NCBI GenBank assembly: GCA_004802705.1
Contig: SGPL01000023.1
Span: 41,605 to 105,604, forward strand
Reading direction: 5' to 3'
DNA: 64,000 nucleotides
Source: Bondarzewia mesenterica
Lineage: Eukaryota; Basidiomycota; Agaricomycetes; Russulales; Bondarzewiaceae
Both the position numbers and the translations under genes were made by a program. The notes under the pieces are model-generated. The model worked only from the letters and a program-made list of their open reading frames with translations. It was not told the DNA's origin and did not search any database. This document shows, piece after piece, positions 1-11,501 of the stretch (positions within the stretch are counted from its first letter, which is position 1; the number at the start of each line of letters is the position of its first letter).

Positions 1-1540
1 AACACCCGGCGCGGTCGACAGCGACTTCACGTCGCGCTCAACGTCCGCGGGAGAGAAGCCAGTCACAAAGATCGGGCATTTGGTCGCGAGGAGCAACGGG
101 ATGTCGTGACCCCACTCTGTCGGCGACGCCACCTGCAGGAGGGGCTTACCGGTAAGTTCATCTACCGAGTGGGGAGAGGGGAAGCCAAAGCCAGGGGAAA
201 AGAGGAAGAAGAGGTCGGTGTACGGGTCGAATGTCTCCTGAAACTGGGCGTGCACCTCATAGTAATTGCACTGCATGCCTGTGATGGTGAGTTGCGGGGT
301 ATAAGGAACTGTATACGAAGGGACACCGTAACGATCGATTGAGGAACGAGTGCGCTTGTGGCGTACTATGGGAGCAGGTGTAGGCGGCTCATAGACGTTT
401 GGTAAGTACGTTGGTTTCTCCTCTTCGACCTTGGGCGACTCTGTGCTTGCTTCTGGCTTGGGCTCTGTTGAGCTTTTGGAGGTGGAAGATGTAGCGTCAG
501 CCTTCGGCGCTGGCGGAGGCGCGTTGGGGGGTCTTGGCAGGGATACTTGGGGACCAATAAAATAGAGGTGGAAAAGAGCGGAAGGGAAAAGCAGGGTGAG
601 TTGTTCCCACACATGAGGGGGTAATGAAGATTCAGCGCGTGCTCCCAAAACGAAAACGCGCATTTGAGGCTTGGATGCTGACGCTTCTTCTGTCTCTGGC
701 GTCCCCATAGGTCCGTGCAGAGTTGCGCGGAGAGCTATGAACCATAACGGGCTGTTTCAACAAATGCAAAAGACACGCACGCATGCAGGCGCTTACCTGC
801 GAGTGATCGGCTTCCTTCTGGCGTCAGGCGTTGATTGCTCAGTGTCAAATTACTGTATTGGTGAATAACAGAACCGATGGTTATTGGATACGTGAGCAGC
901 TTGCTTGAATGACGCCGCGGTCGTTCGCCGTCCATAGAGGGAAAATTCCGGGTGTACCAGAATACATCCCAGTTTGCAAACGAGATTGCTGCCTCTGAAT
1001 CCTGTGGACCTGAGATACATAAAATGATCAATTCCCTACGACGAAGATAACATTGATGAGGAACGCACCTGGCAGTTCAAACTCTCGCAACCTCCGTCCA
1101 CTCCTCAGATCGTGTTCATCCTCATTCACTTCCCGCAAGCGAGAGCAGTATTTCTGATGCTCTTCGTCCGCCCGCCAATGTTCCTCTGTGCAGTGTGTCG
1201 GCCACCCACAATCCGGACATTCGAAATGCACATCCCTCGGCTGGGCATGCCCGTGTACGTGGTCATGTGAAGTAGCACACACTGGACAAGGAGCAAGCGA
1301 TTGGATAGCCTCGCCGCGTGCGCGAACAGCTGGGAACGGCGATTGGGAGAAAGGGTGGAAGAGGTCGTCCTGCGAAAGCACAGGTATGGGATCGGGCTTT
1401 GCAGGCTTCCTTTTTTTGAACAGGCTGAAAATTGTCCTACGGCTTTGTAAAGCACGCTGTCTGTTTGTGCAGCATATCTGAGAGCGACCAGCAGACCTGA
1501 CGAGTGGGGAAGGGAAGTGCCCTGCGAGGCGAAGAGCCAT
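1..1540 (-). CDS. MSS51: MSS51-type mitochondrial translational activator (3' end beyond window)
   Basis: Mss51 proteins support cytochrome c oxidase subunit 1 synthesis and assembly in mitochondria. The first exon starts at the ATG at 1540 with a basic, Arg/Ser-rich N-terminus suited to mitochondrial import (LVRSAGRSQ, RRTIFSLFKKRK). It then carries a MYND-like zinc cluster: CPVC, a second pair CPDC, then C, H, H and a final C in HQKYC. This is followed by the family's RLREFELPG string. Three exons were joined: 1540 to about 1059, about 1021 to 809, and about 738 to beyond base 1. Both junctions keep phase 1 (ELPG/PQDSEAAIS; SLAG/ALRATLHG). Downstream lie the family segments NWDVFWYTRNFPSMD, GARAESSLPPHVW and LTITGMQCNYYE. 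A Pro/Lys/Glu-rich insert near plus 440-530 looks disordered. The stop codon is off the left edge. It is divergent from the M13 peptidase. The family call is confident; exact exon ends are inferred. Confidence 0.88.
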
Positions 1541-1756
1541 ATCGACTGGGAGGGGCTAATTGCTCTGTCGAAATGGCTGCTACATATTCGATTTCCATTT
1601 TTGTGAGGGTACGCCCGGACCGCGTCATTCCGGCGTGCTTTGGGCGTCCACACCTCAGTCACTGCCAGAGACCATCCGTTTGCCTGCCCGTCTCCTCATT
1701 CCTCACCATACTATCCACGGCTAGTGACCACAGCGGGCGTGAACCCAAACTCTAGC

Positions 1757-4700
1757 ATGGCCGACTACAGAGAGGCAAGGCCCTCTACTGACGAAGGTGA
1801 GTGTCCGACGCAGTCGTTCGAACAGCGTTGAAAGGCGGCGGATGTCATGAATATCAACCATATTAACACCGACCAAATGCAGAGTCGGCCCCTCTTCTCA
1901 ACAGATCTGCAGGGCAGAATGAATCCTACGAGTCTCCCAGCCCAACCTTTACAGAGCGTCTTGGGTCCATTCTCCATGAACCTCTCACGACTGTCAACAA
2001 GATACTACTTGTTCTACTCCTCATTCTACTCATTCTCAGCTCGGTATTCATCGGCTTGTTCGCTGGAGCGCAGCATAAACTCTCTGTGCCTCATGATATA
2101 CCCGGCGGTAAGGAGCCTTCTTATACTATCACCAATACTGTCACCGTTCCCACCATTACCACGACCACCGCCGTAACAACCACCACCGCTGTACTAACCA
2201 CCACCGCTGTAACAACCACCACCGCGATTCCCGTTCCTGTCCCGGTACCGATTCCTCCAAAAGATGTGCGTTGCATTCTGTGTATGGACTGTTCAGCTGC
2301 AGTGTAACCCTATCACTTGTCAGGAACAATGCGAGACCCCCGAATGCGTTGTGCTCTCAGCGAACATCCTTTCCTCTCTAGACGCAACCCAGGATCCTTG
2401 TGATAATTTCTATGACTATGCCAGTATGTCATCTCCATCCTTGTTATTGACTGTCATTTATATCCGCCTAGCTGGCGGTTGGAGGAGGTCTCACCCCCTA
2501 CCTTCTGACAAGGGCAGCTTCGGTACTTTCAATGCTCTATTCCAGGAGAATCAGCAAATCGTCCGCGAAATCCTTGAGAACGAGAATCCTGTAGCTACTG
2601 TGGGTTTCACCACGTCATACGACCAGCAAGTCCTGAAGAAGCTCAGAGACTTGTATTCTTCGTGCCTTGACGAGGACACCATTGACAAGTTTGGCGAGGG
2701 TCCCCTAAAGGATATTACTCGAACAATTAAGAAGTTGTTTAGGGGCAAATATACGGACATATCGACAAAAGGCGATGATGATAAAGCGAAGAAGAGCAGA
2801 GATGGTCTCACCGCAGCCATCAGTTATTTGCATTCTAGAGGTTGGTCGCCAAGAGTAGCGAAACAAAGACATATCATTAAATTCTTCTGTTCACAGGTAT
2901 CCGCGGTCTCTTTGAGATATCAGTTGAAGGTGATGCTGCTGTCGATCCGAACTTCATGGTTCTGTGGTTCAGCCAGCCAAGCTTCGGCCTTCCATCGAAG
3001 GTAGCATTTTTGAATAGTCGGACCTTCATTTTCCCTGATATTCTATCGCAAATTGTTGTCAGGAGTATTACGAGGACAAGTCGATCCGCACAGTTTACAG
3101 GGACGTCGTTGAACGCATCTTACTCGTACTCTACGAGAAAGAGGAAGAGCAGCTACAGAAGGCCGTGCATGGGTTATCCGTGAACGAGGAGAGTTCCAAC
3201 GTCTGGCCTCCTTGGCCTTGGCCACCATGGGGCGGTGACGATGACGACAAGGACGGAGAAAAGGAGCCAAAGGATCATGAAGGAGTGATTCGCAACCTGA
3301 CGAAGGAAGTTGTCAAGTTCGAACGGCGTCTGGCCGAAGCCAGTTTGGATTTGTACGTGTACCTTCCCTTCTACTTGCACGCGCCCTTCATCAGATTTGC
3401 AGAGACCGCCTGCAACAAGACCCGTTTGGGACATATAACAAGTTGCCGCTTTCGAACCTTTCTTCCACCATAACCCAAATCAATTTCAACGACTACTTCG
3501 CGACGTTCACCCCGCGGAACTATCCTGACAACATCATTGTGACGTACCCCGCCTACACACGCTCTTTGGCACACATTTTGAACACGACCTCTTCGAATGT
3601 TGTCGAGGCGTACCTTGTTACGCAGGCCGCGCTCACGTTCGCGCCGCGCCTCGGCATGTCTACGGAGTTGTGGAAGGCTTCCCGGAGACTGATTGAGGTG
3701 CTACAAGGGATCAAACCTGGCGCTATTGGCGACCGAGCAGAGTATTGTGTGAACAGTGTTGATCAGGCCCTTGGGTTCGCTACTGGGCGGTACTTCGTAA
3801 ATGAGACTTTCAGCGGGGATTCGAAGGAGAAGGGCACGAAAGTCATCAATGGTATGTATATCTCTTTGGTCACCCAATTTGTGGCTGAATTGTTTAATAG
3901 ATATCGTGAAAACGTTCAAGACCTCATTATCCAACATATCTTGGATGGACAAGAAATCTTCTCAAGCGGCGGCTGAAAAAGTAAGGCGGATGGCGCACTG
4001 CTCAGGACACTCTGATTTTTGGTATTTTTAGGCGGACGCAATCCGTATCAAAGTCGGGTATCCTGAATCTCCCAACACGGGTAGCGCCGAATCCATCGCG
4101 CGATATTACAGCCTCGTCACGATCGGCGAGCATACATACTTTGACAATATGCTCAGCGCAGCGTACGTGCCAATTGAACTCTGTATCAATGGTTCTCTGA
4201 CATAGAAAATATTTCAATCAGCGCGAGCGATGTTTATAAGGAGTGGCAGCAGTTGGGGAAGCAACGTGATCTTGCCTCATGGGAGATGAGTCCTCCGACT
4301 GTGAACGCGTATTATAACCCCCCTGCGAACGAGGTAATTGAATATCTGGTACATCATATTCGTCGTTTCCTGACATCCCGTAGATTGTATTTCCTGCGGG
4401 CATTCTGCGCCCTCCTTTCTTCTCTACGGAATGGTGAGCGAATCTGTTTTCAACTTTCCGTACGCTCTGACATCAATTATCTGTCATTTACAGGCCTTCG
4501 TATCTGAAGTACGGTGCATTCGGGCACGTCGCATCTCACGAATTGACTGTATGTCTTGCGCTCTCTCTCCCTTGAGCTCCGAGTAGTTAACACAACCACA
4601 ATCCAGCACGCATTCGACTCAGCTGGAAGATTGTACAACCAAGAGGGCAAGCTGGAGGAATGGTGGACGAACGCAACTAGTGAGGGTTTCAAGATTAAGC

Positions 4701-5437
4701 AGGACTGTATCGTGAACCAGTTCTCTTGTAGGTCTTCCCAACATTTTTCCCTTTCTGTGTAATGATCGATGCCTTCGTAGCCTACACTATTGATGATGGA
4801 AACGGCAATGAGATTCATGTTAATGTAAGCTCTCACTGCTGTCTAAGTTTTGCGAGTTCTGACTAGTGCTCATAGGGCAATTTGTCTGTCGCAACCGTAT
4901 ATCCCTCTGATCAATGCTGACCGCTTTTTTTCAGGACATCTGGAGAGAATATTGGCGACACTGGTCTCATTCAAGCATACCGGGCTTGGAAAGCTCAATA
5001 CGAAGATTCCTACAAAGAAGGAAACGAATACCTCCTTCCTGGCTTGAATTTCACTAGGTGGGTCGCTGGACTTATCTTTCGATTCATGATGTTCCTCAAT
5101 CACAGCGATATTATAGGGACCAGCTGTTCTTCATCTCGTTTGGTAGAATTTGGGCCCAGAATATCAAGCCTGCTTCCCTTGTGAGTACTGCTCCTGCTCA
5201 TGTCGCTCTCATCGACTAATAGGAGAATTTTAGGTTCAACGGGTGCGAACTGACCCACACTCGCCCAACAACTATCGAGTAGATGGAACATTGTATAACA
5301 TTCCGGAGTTCGCCAAGGCGTTCAACTGCTCGTCAAAGGCCAAGGAATGTCATCTCTCATTCAAAATCTCGCATTCCGTCTGATTCTCTTTGTTCCAGCT
5401 TAACCCGCCATCCGAGAAGCAGTGCTTGTTCTGGTAA
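1757..5437 (+). CDS. M13-family (neprilysin/endothelin-converting-enzyme-like) zinc metallopeptidase, type II membrane protein
   Basis: Predicted ectoenzyme that cuts small peptides; I estimate about 880-900 residues over roughly 17 exons. The start is the ATG at 1757 ([13 protein letters not shown]). After a short cytosolic tail comes one membrane segment at about residues 54-74 ([20 protein letters not shown]). A Thr-rich stalk follows, then the luminal M13 module beginning with cysteines and [10 protein letters not shown]. Catalytic motifs are complete: the substrate-binding VNAYYNP (around 4300), the zinc motif HELTH in ASHELTHAFD (split by an intron near 4549), the third zinc ligand in GENIGD (around 4945), and the family's closing CxxW (CLFW) just before the stop at 5435-5437. 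An unusual Trp/Pro then Asp/Glu/Lys-rich insert (about 3195-3285) lies between the [14 protein letters not shown] and [12 protein letters not shown] segments. It reads as an intact gene. The vertebrate-like substrate range cannot be assumed. Confidence 0.9.
2164..2226 (+). repeat. 18-bp coding minisatellite in the M13 peptidase stalk
   Basis: Imperfect tandem copies of ACCACCACCGCTGTAACA: a 15-bp copy at 2164, full copies at 2179 and 2197, and a partial copy at 2215. They encode the Thr/Ala/Val-rich stalk (TTTTAV units) between the membrane segment and the enzyme domain, probably an O-glycosylated spacer. Confidence 0.8.
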
Positions 5438-5623
5438 TCGCAAGACCTTCGAGAAACCCTGGATGCGTGATTTTATTTTTTTGATTTGTCTTTACGTCGG
5501 CTATTATTTATGGACATTCCAATGATAACCTAGTGCTATCCATGAATTTTATGCACGATTGTTGCGAAAGGAGAACGTATGACTCACATTTGAGCCAGAA
5601 CATCCTCAGTCCACGTATGTCAA

Positions 5624-6538
5624 CTATAGGACGCCTTTTGTGCTGGGAACATCGCTTCCTCCTGTCCGCTCAATTGCCTGTCGGATGGCGAGAGCGAGAG
5701 CTTTGAATGCAGACTCGGCACTGCACATCGAAATCTAAGTCTAACAAAAGAACATTCAAACTGCGAGTGGGTGTAGGACGTACCGGTGATGGTCGTTCTG
5801 TCCACGAAGCACGTCAACGTGCAACGTGCAGCCGGAAGCCATGGCGAAAGAGTAGAAGATATGGGGGAACATTTCGGTGGAGAGGTCTCCGATTTTTTCT
5901 CGCTTAATGCCGAGATCAGTAACGCAGTAGGGCCGTGAGCAGATGTCGATGACTGCACGAGAAAGCGCCTGAAAATGCGCACGAACGTTTCGTGCACAGG
6001 ATTATCAGCCGGTTTTAAACATTCGTGTACATGCAGGGGATTCAGGAAACACAAACCTCGTCGAGGGGCGCGAAACCTGTCCCATACCGCCGGATTCCCC
6101 TTACCTCTCCCAGAGCCTGTTTGAACGCGGTCCCGAGCGCGATCGCCGTGTCCTGTGTAACCGCCATATGGTCAGTCTTGCCAGAACGACAGTAGCAGGG
6201 TGTTTTTGCCCGGCATGAAAGAGAGAATACTCATCAGCCGTGTGGTGATCGTCGATCCATAGGTCACCTTTTGCTTTGAGCGTCAGTGACATGCCGCTGT
6301 GCTTTGCGAGCGCGTGATACATCTAAGCAGTATTTAAACGCATTATAAAATATACTGATTGGACGATGTCACGGATGAAGAAGGGGGGAGGGGCACCTAC
6401 ATGGTCCAGGAAGCCAATACCTGTCGATACTTCGATGACCTGCTGCGAAGCCGAGCCCGGCTGGCAGTCGAGGTTTATAGACACCTCAATCTCGGTCTCG
6501 TTTGTTTTGCGTGAGATGCTGGCTTTACGTTCGGCCAT
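5624..6538 (-). CDS. HIS3: Imidazoleglycerol-phosphate dehydratase (histidine biosynthesis)
   Basis: Catalyses the sixth step of histidine synthesis, dehydrating imidazole glycerol phosphate to imidazole acetol phosphate in a manganese-dependent reaction. The start is the ATG at 6538 ([17 protein letters not shown]). It continues with the family segments [36 protein letters not shown] (metal-binding His pair), [49 protein letters not shown] and LRGQNDHH. It ends in the typical [12 protein letters not shown] followed by a stop at 5624-5626. About five exons with short introns; total length fits a monofunctional fungal HIS3 of about 220 residues. All motifs and the C-terminus are present, so it looks functional. 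It converges on the M13 gene and lies downstream of the AlkB-like gene on the same strand. Confidence 0.95.
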
Positions 6539-6879
6539 CTTAAGACGACGGTCAAACAATGTGGGCGATGTCAAGGAGTCAGACCGCAACCAGTGTGTGA
6601 GATAAGATCGGAATTTTCTGCACAAGGGCCGCGGAGTTGATTTGGTTCGCCTACATAGGCCTTCATCTACGCCAGTACACAATGACACAAGAGGACACAC
6701 GTAGTCAGTGCAGGTTTAAGACGGAAGCATTCAAGCTACAGGAGTCAGGCAAATTGTATTTATGCAGTTGTCAAGGACCGGCAGAGGTATAGAGCACTAA
6801 CTTATGGATCGATGGGAGTCAATGACAGACATTTGAATCGCCTACTAACTTCTGTAGGAGTAATACGGAATCCGGATGT
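6539..6879. other. Intergenic: HIS3 upstream region and AlkB-like 3' flank
   Basis: About 340 bp between the HIS3 start and the AlkB-like stop, both on the minus strand. No gene seen. It should hold the HIS3 promoter; no TATA box or Gcn4-type site was identified with confidence. Confidence 0.6.
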
Positions 6880-8523
6880 TCAGGACAAGTCCATCACGAA
6901 AGGTCCTCTGCCCTCTGCCTTCACATCCATGACTTTCCAGAACCCGCATCCCTTCCCCTCATTCTGTTCGCCACCGGTACACGTCCACCAATATCTGAAT
7001 TCGCCCTCTCCCCGTGCCTCCTCGATGTCCTTCCCATCACCTCCTTCTCTCTGTCGCTTCTTCATGTCCGGCCGAAGCGCCATTGGTAAACCGCATCTAC
7101 ATTTTGGTAGGCTGTCCGGATGAAAGTCCGGTCGGTAAAAGCGGAATGTGATGTTGATGCGGCAGTTTGTCGGATCGAGCGTCAAAGATGAGATGGAAGC
7201 AGGAGGCGGAAAGGCTGGGCGAAAGCGATCTAAGGTAGTTTGTGGTGGAATAGAATGCTTGAATCGCTCTTGAGCCGAAGCATGCATGATTATGAGCTGG
7301 ACATGAATGTATTCAGGACGTTAAGAACGGTCTCGTGCATGGCTGTTACTTACAGAATTATGGGGTAGTGGAATATTGTAGGTTCTAGTTGCCCGCTCGT
7401 CTATCTCGTCAACAGGAATGACTTCGCGAAGTCGGAACACTCTCGGAGTACCTGCAATGAATTTGTGCAATGAATTACAATAGCTTGAAGTAAATTGGCG
7501 AAGCCCAACGTACCCAAGCTTAGGCTCGCAATAGTAGGGTATGGTCCCAGACTGGTAAGTCGGTCTGAGTGGAAGCCGACAGCCTCCTTCGTACCCTCGT
7601 AGCAATTCGATGCAGCAAAATTAGCTCGCCAGGTGATCTTCTCGCCTTCAGCATTCGGCGGAAGTCCACCCCATTCGAGGGGGAATCGCCTGCGTTTGAG
7701 CACCTCAGCGTTTACGACACGCTCGATGATTGTACAAGCCCTCTCCATGGGTGCAGGAAAAACCTTTGGTACGTCCGCCTCACGCCCATTATACCTGGTT
7801 AATATGTGTCTCGTCATAAAAGGTTAATACACTCCTGAATCCACAACCTACTTACCACAAACGCGCCGCTTGAAGGCAAGCTCGAGTTTGTTCATCTGCT
7901 CCATCATAACTTCTGACAAAAATCGCAGTGCGATGTGGACTTTCGACGAGTCTTTCGAAAAGCCACCACTTGTTTCGTTTCCAGTCCCGCGCTTCGTTAA
8001 GCATGGTGTAGAATAATTCGCACGCGAGTTCTGGAGGTAAGATAGAGGGGTGAAGTGTGCATGGCGTATGTTCTGCAATCATGGAAGGGTTATTCAGAGT
8101 CAATGGAGGATACCGGGGAATAGACGGTCCAGTGCTGGGAGGTGGTCGAAGAACGTCCATTAAATTGACAATAGGCTTCGTAGTGGACGATGGGCCTGCG
8201 CGAGACGGGCCTGCCATCATAGTATCCCGCGCAGATGTTCCAGAAGCCATAGGCTTCAACGAAGATTTTTTCTCTGGGGACTTTGATCGGGACTTGGAAG
8301 GGAGAGGGATAGAATGGGCAAGCCAGGCATCCAAATTTGTTGTGCGCTTGCGCTTCTTGCTCTTCAACCCTGCGTTCGTGTCTGATGATAATTTACGTGC
8401 AGCCGTGTTGACATCGCCATTTGACTGAACTAATGCGTCCAAAAGGATTTCTTGAGCTGGAATCGGCTCAGGGAGGATACTAGAGAGGACGGCAAGCAAT
8501 GTTTCGGTATCGTTTTCAGTCAT
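6880..8523 (-). CDS. AlkB-like 2-oxoglutarate/Fe(II) dioxygenase with N-terminal CUE and C-terminal GRF zinc finger
   Basis: Predicted oxidative demethylase of alkylated nucleic acid (ALKBH2/3 type). The start is the ATG at 8523. Residues about 8-45 (TLLAVLSSILPEPIP...ALVQSNGDVNTAARKL) match a ubiquitin-binding CUE fold, followed by a basic linker (KSKKRKR, likely nuclear signal). The catalytic core spans about 8000-7150. It shows the first iron pair HxD in GFHSDRLTS, the distal histidine in LIIMHASAQERFKHSIP, and the AlkB-specific RxxxxxR in RINITFR. The C-terminus has a GRF-type zinc finger: CRCGLPMAL, then YWWTC and CGFWKVMD. The first intron joins ARLW to YNGREADV in frame. Stop at 6880-6882. 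It is divergent from the aminopeptidase gene (196 bp between starts). Substrate (DNA or RNA) cannot be told from sequence alone. Confidence 0.88.
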
Positions 8524-8719
8524 GGAGAGTTCATGGAGTCAGTGAAAGTCAGTAACTTCTCAGACAGGCGCTTGAGCGACGTGCCTGATGTGGACCTGCG
8601 GCCCGGAAACAGCCGCAGCGGCAGACCGTAGAGTCAGTGTTACTTACCTCCGATACGTTTCAGTGTCTTCTTCAGACAGGACAATCAACAAGCCACATCG
8701 ATTGGCACGCTCTTACACC

Positions 8720-10503
8720 ATGGAGAAGGACAGAGTCCTTCCTATAAATGTGCAGTTTGGCGGGCTGCGCCACTTCTCGGCTCGGCGTTCCGAATCAGTA
8801 AGTGCATTCGCGTTTACACGCATGGAATCGTTGAAATCATTCAACTTTTCCGGACGACAGCTATGTCAACTGGGCATGATAATGGCTGCTTTAGCCTATT
8901 TCACAATCAGTATCACTATTCTTGTGCTAGGGGACCCCATCGATCTCTCGAAGCTCCCAGCTTTGACCTCACATTGCGCGAATGTTGCCCCAATTCCGGC
9001 CTCTGAATTCCACCAGCGACAACAATTGTTGGCAGAGGCGTTGTACAAGATGAACGCCTCCGCGTACATTGCTGAACCCAGCGCCAGTGCTCTGTACTTT
9101 GCCAATATTTCTGACAGCTCCTGGCACCTCTCCGAAAGGCCGCTGCTTCTCCTTGTCTCTCCGCAGGTCACGGATGACGGCGCGGTGAGCGCGAAGACAT
9201 CAATACTGACACCGACTTTTGAGGCAACACGCGCAAAGTTCTTGCCTATTCCTGCCGACAATGTGTCGTTTCATGAGTGGCCAGAAGATGTCAACCCATA
9301 CGAAGTTGCAGTTGGCTCTCTGCCTTCTTTTGCGGAGGGTGACAAGATATACGTGGATGAAAATACTCGCCATTTCATCGTAGATGGAATCCAGAAGGCA
9401 GCTCCACGTTCTCAGATTTTGCTGGCTCCTGTCGAAATCCGCGATCTGCGGCAGCGGAAATCTGCTGCTGAGCTTGAGATTATGAAGTGCGCCAATGAGG
9501 TAGGCTCTCGAAACATATACGTCGCGATGCTGATTCCGCTGACTTTAATGAAAGGTAACTCTGCTTGCCATTCGCGCCGTCCGCGACAATCTTCATATCG
9601 GGATCCGCGAGTCAGAGGCCCGCGCGATGGCGGAAAATGCACTCACTGCAGCGGGTCTGAAGGGCTTATCTTTGATTGTGCTTTTTGGAGGTATGCGCGT
9701 AGTACCTGAGCTCGCTTCATTGTCCACATTGCCGTTACAGAGAACGCTGCGCTCCCGCACGGTTCAGGCACAGACCGCCAGCTGGGAAGCAGTGACTTTA
9801 TCCTAATCGACTGTGGAGGCTCTCTTCACGGATATGAGAGTGATGTGACCCGCGTATGTCTCCCTTTCCGTTCATTCATCATGCACTACCTCAAATTTGT
9901 CATGTCTTGCTTACCCTCCCGTCGTTGTATGAAGACATTTCTTCTTACAAAGTCGAAGGTCTCAACACAAAACCTCGCATTATGGTACATTGTCCGTGCA
10001 GCTCAGAGCCGCGCTGTGCGCACTGCACATGCTGGCGTGCTCACTCGTACTGTGGACGAGGCCGCGCGAGAGCCCATTGACGCTGCGGGATACGGGAAGT
10101 ACTTCACGCACCGCTTGGGACATGGTAAGAATGACCCATCATCCCTCGCGCGCTAGGCTGCAATTAGATGCGTGATTTACGGATACTGACTTAATGACCC
10201 CCTCATCTCCGCTGTGTTCAACTATGTATAGGTATTGGACTTGAAGTCCATGAGTCACCTTACCTGCGCGGAGGGTCGGACGACATCATACAGACGGGAC
10301 ATACATTCTCCGATGAACCAGGCATCTACATCGAAGGCGAGGTATGTATCTCCGCTGCTTGAGAGCCTAGCAAAGAATGCATTCATATTTCATATCAGGT
10401 TGGCGTTCGTCTTGAGGATTGCTTCTACATCGACGAGGATGGCGACTCAGTATATCTGACTCAGGGAGTCGGTGGACAGGCTGAAAGCCCCTGGAATCCA
10501 TGA
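8720..10503 (+). CDS. Membrane-anchored M24-family (Xaa-Pro aminopeptidase/prolidase-like) metallopeptidase
   Basis: Predicted dinuclear-metal aminopeptidase of the pita-bread fold. The start is the ATG at 8720 (MEKDRVLPINVQFGG). A single hydrophobic segment at about residues 49-71 (LGMIMAALAYFTISITILVLG) suggests a type II anchor. The five metal ligands of the family are readable in order: Asp in LIDCGG, Asp in YESDVTR, His in RLGHGIGLEVHE, Glu in SDEPGIY and Glu in VGVRLEDCF. About six or seven exons; the frame is intact to the stop at 10501-10503 (ESPWNP). A 63-nt stretch at 8798-8860 has a consensus GTAAGT donor and a CAG acceptor but is also open in frame, so the region just before the membrane segment may be spliced or retained. 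No frameshift seen. Confidence 0.9.
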
Positions 10504-11501
10504 TATGCGTAGATACTAACTGTGTGTTGTACTCGAATGCCCTTCTGTAAACTATGCTCTCAGGCTGCCCGGCTGCCATGTATTATCTTCAATCTGAGCC
10601 AGTGACTAGGTCTTTGATCGATCGGAGTCATCTGTCTTCCGAGTCCCACGAGATATGTAGATCGGAGGAGACAGACAGTGAGCGACTCTAGAGAATGGCA
10701 CAGATTCGTTATGTTAGAGGTGCTGATCCCGATGTCAAGGCAATGATTACCCTACATGTACACAGGACGAGTGTGTACACTTGTGAGAATAGCAACGAAG
10801 ACCTGAGGGCATGGGTCAGAAGAGCTTGATTTAGGAAAGTCCGGAAGATTTCAGTAGTACGATATGGCAGATTGCATGCAAACATGCCTCTCTTTGCAAT
10901 GACTATTGACATGGGTGAGAATCGGGGCAATTGCGCTGCTGCTTGACATAGGCGGAAAAGCATCCCGCGGGATTTGAATTGAACTTCAAACTATGGAAGA
11001 CCATGCGACGTTCACTGGAGCACCGCGCGTTGCAGATCTAGTCGCGATCGAATGATGGCGTCTGAAACTTAGCCTGATCACTGATAAAGCCGTATTCCTA
11101 TGCACCTGTCAGACTATCCTATAACATGGACCCAACTGCGGTACCGCATGTTTGATAAAAACGCCAAGGTTTTTCAGTATCTCTTCAATGACGCGCCTAT
11201 GGCCGGTCCTCGACATTGACTAGGACTCACCACTCCCATGACAATCGGACAGCCCATACCATATGAATCGAACTCAACTTCTGCTAGTGCCAAAGGTCAT
11301 CAGATGTCCTACCATCTCCCGGTGCGTGTTGAGATCCGAAATGACGACGGAATGTAAAATATTCGACCAGAAAGACAGGGCGTCAATAAGATCTGTCATT
11401 TATCAAGGTTTGCGCGCTCAGCGAAGCAGGATGTCTGTCAAGTTACAGAGGGATGAAAGATGTAGTGAAAGAGATGACAGGACAGCAACGAAATTTGACA
11501 C
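10504..11501. other. Intergenic between convergent M24 peptidase and MFS genes
   Basis: About 1 kb with only short ORFs that lack family motifs or splice-linked continuation. It probably holds 3' untranslated sequence of both neighbours. No RNA gene or repeat recognised. Confidence 0.6.
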
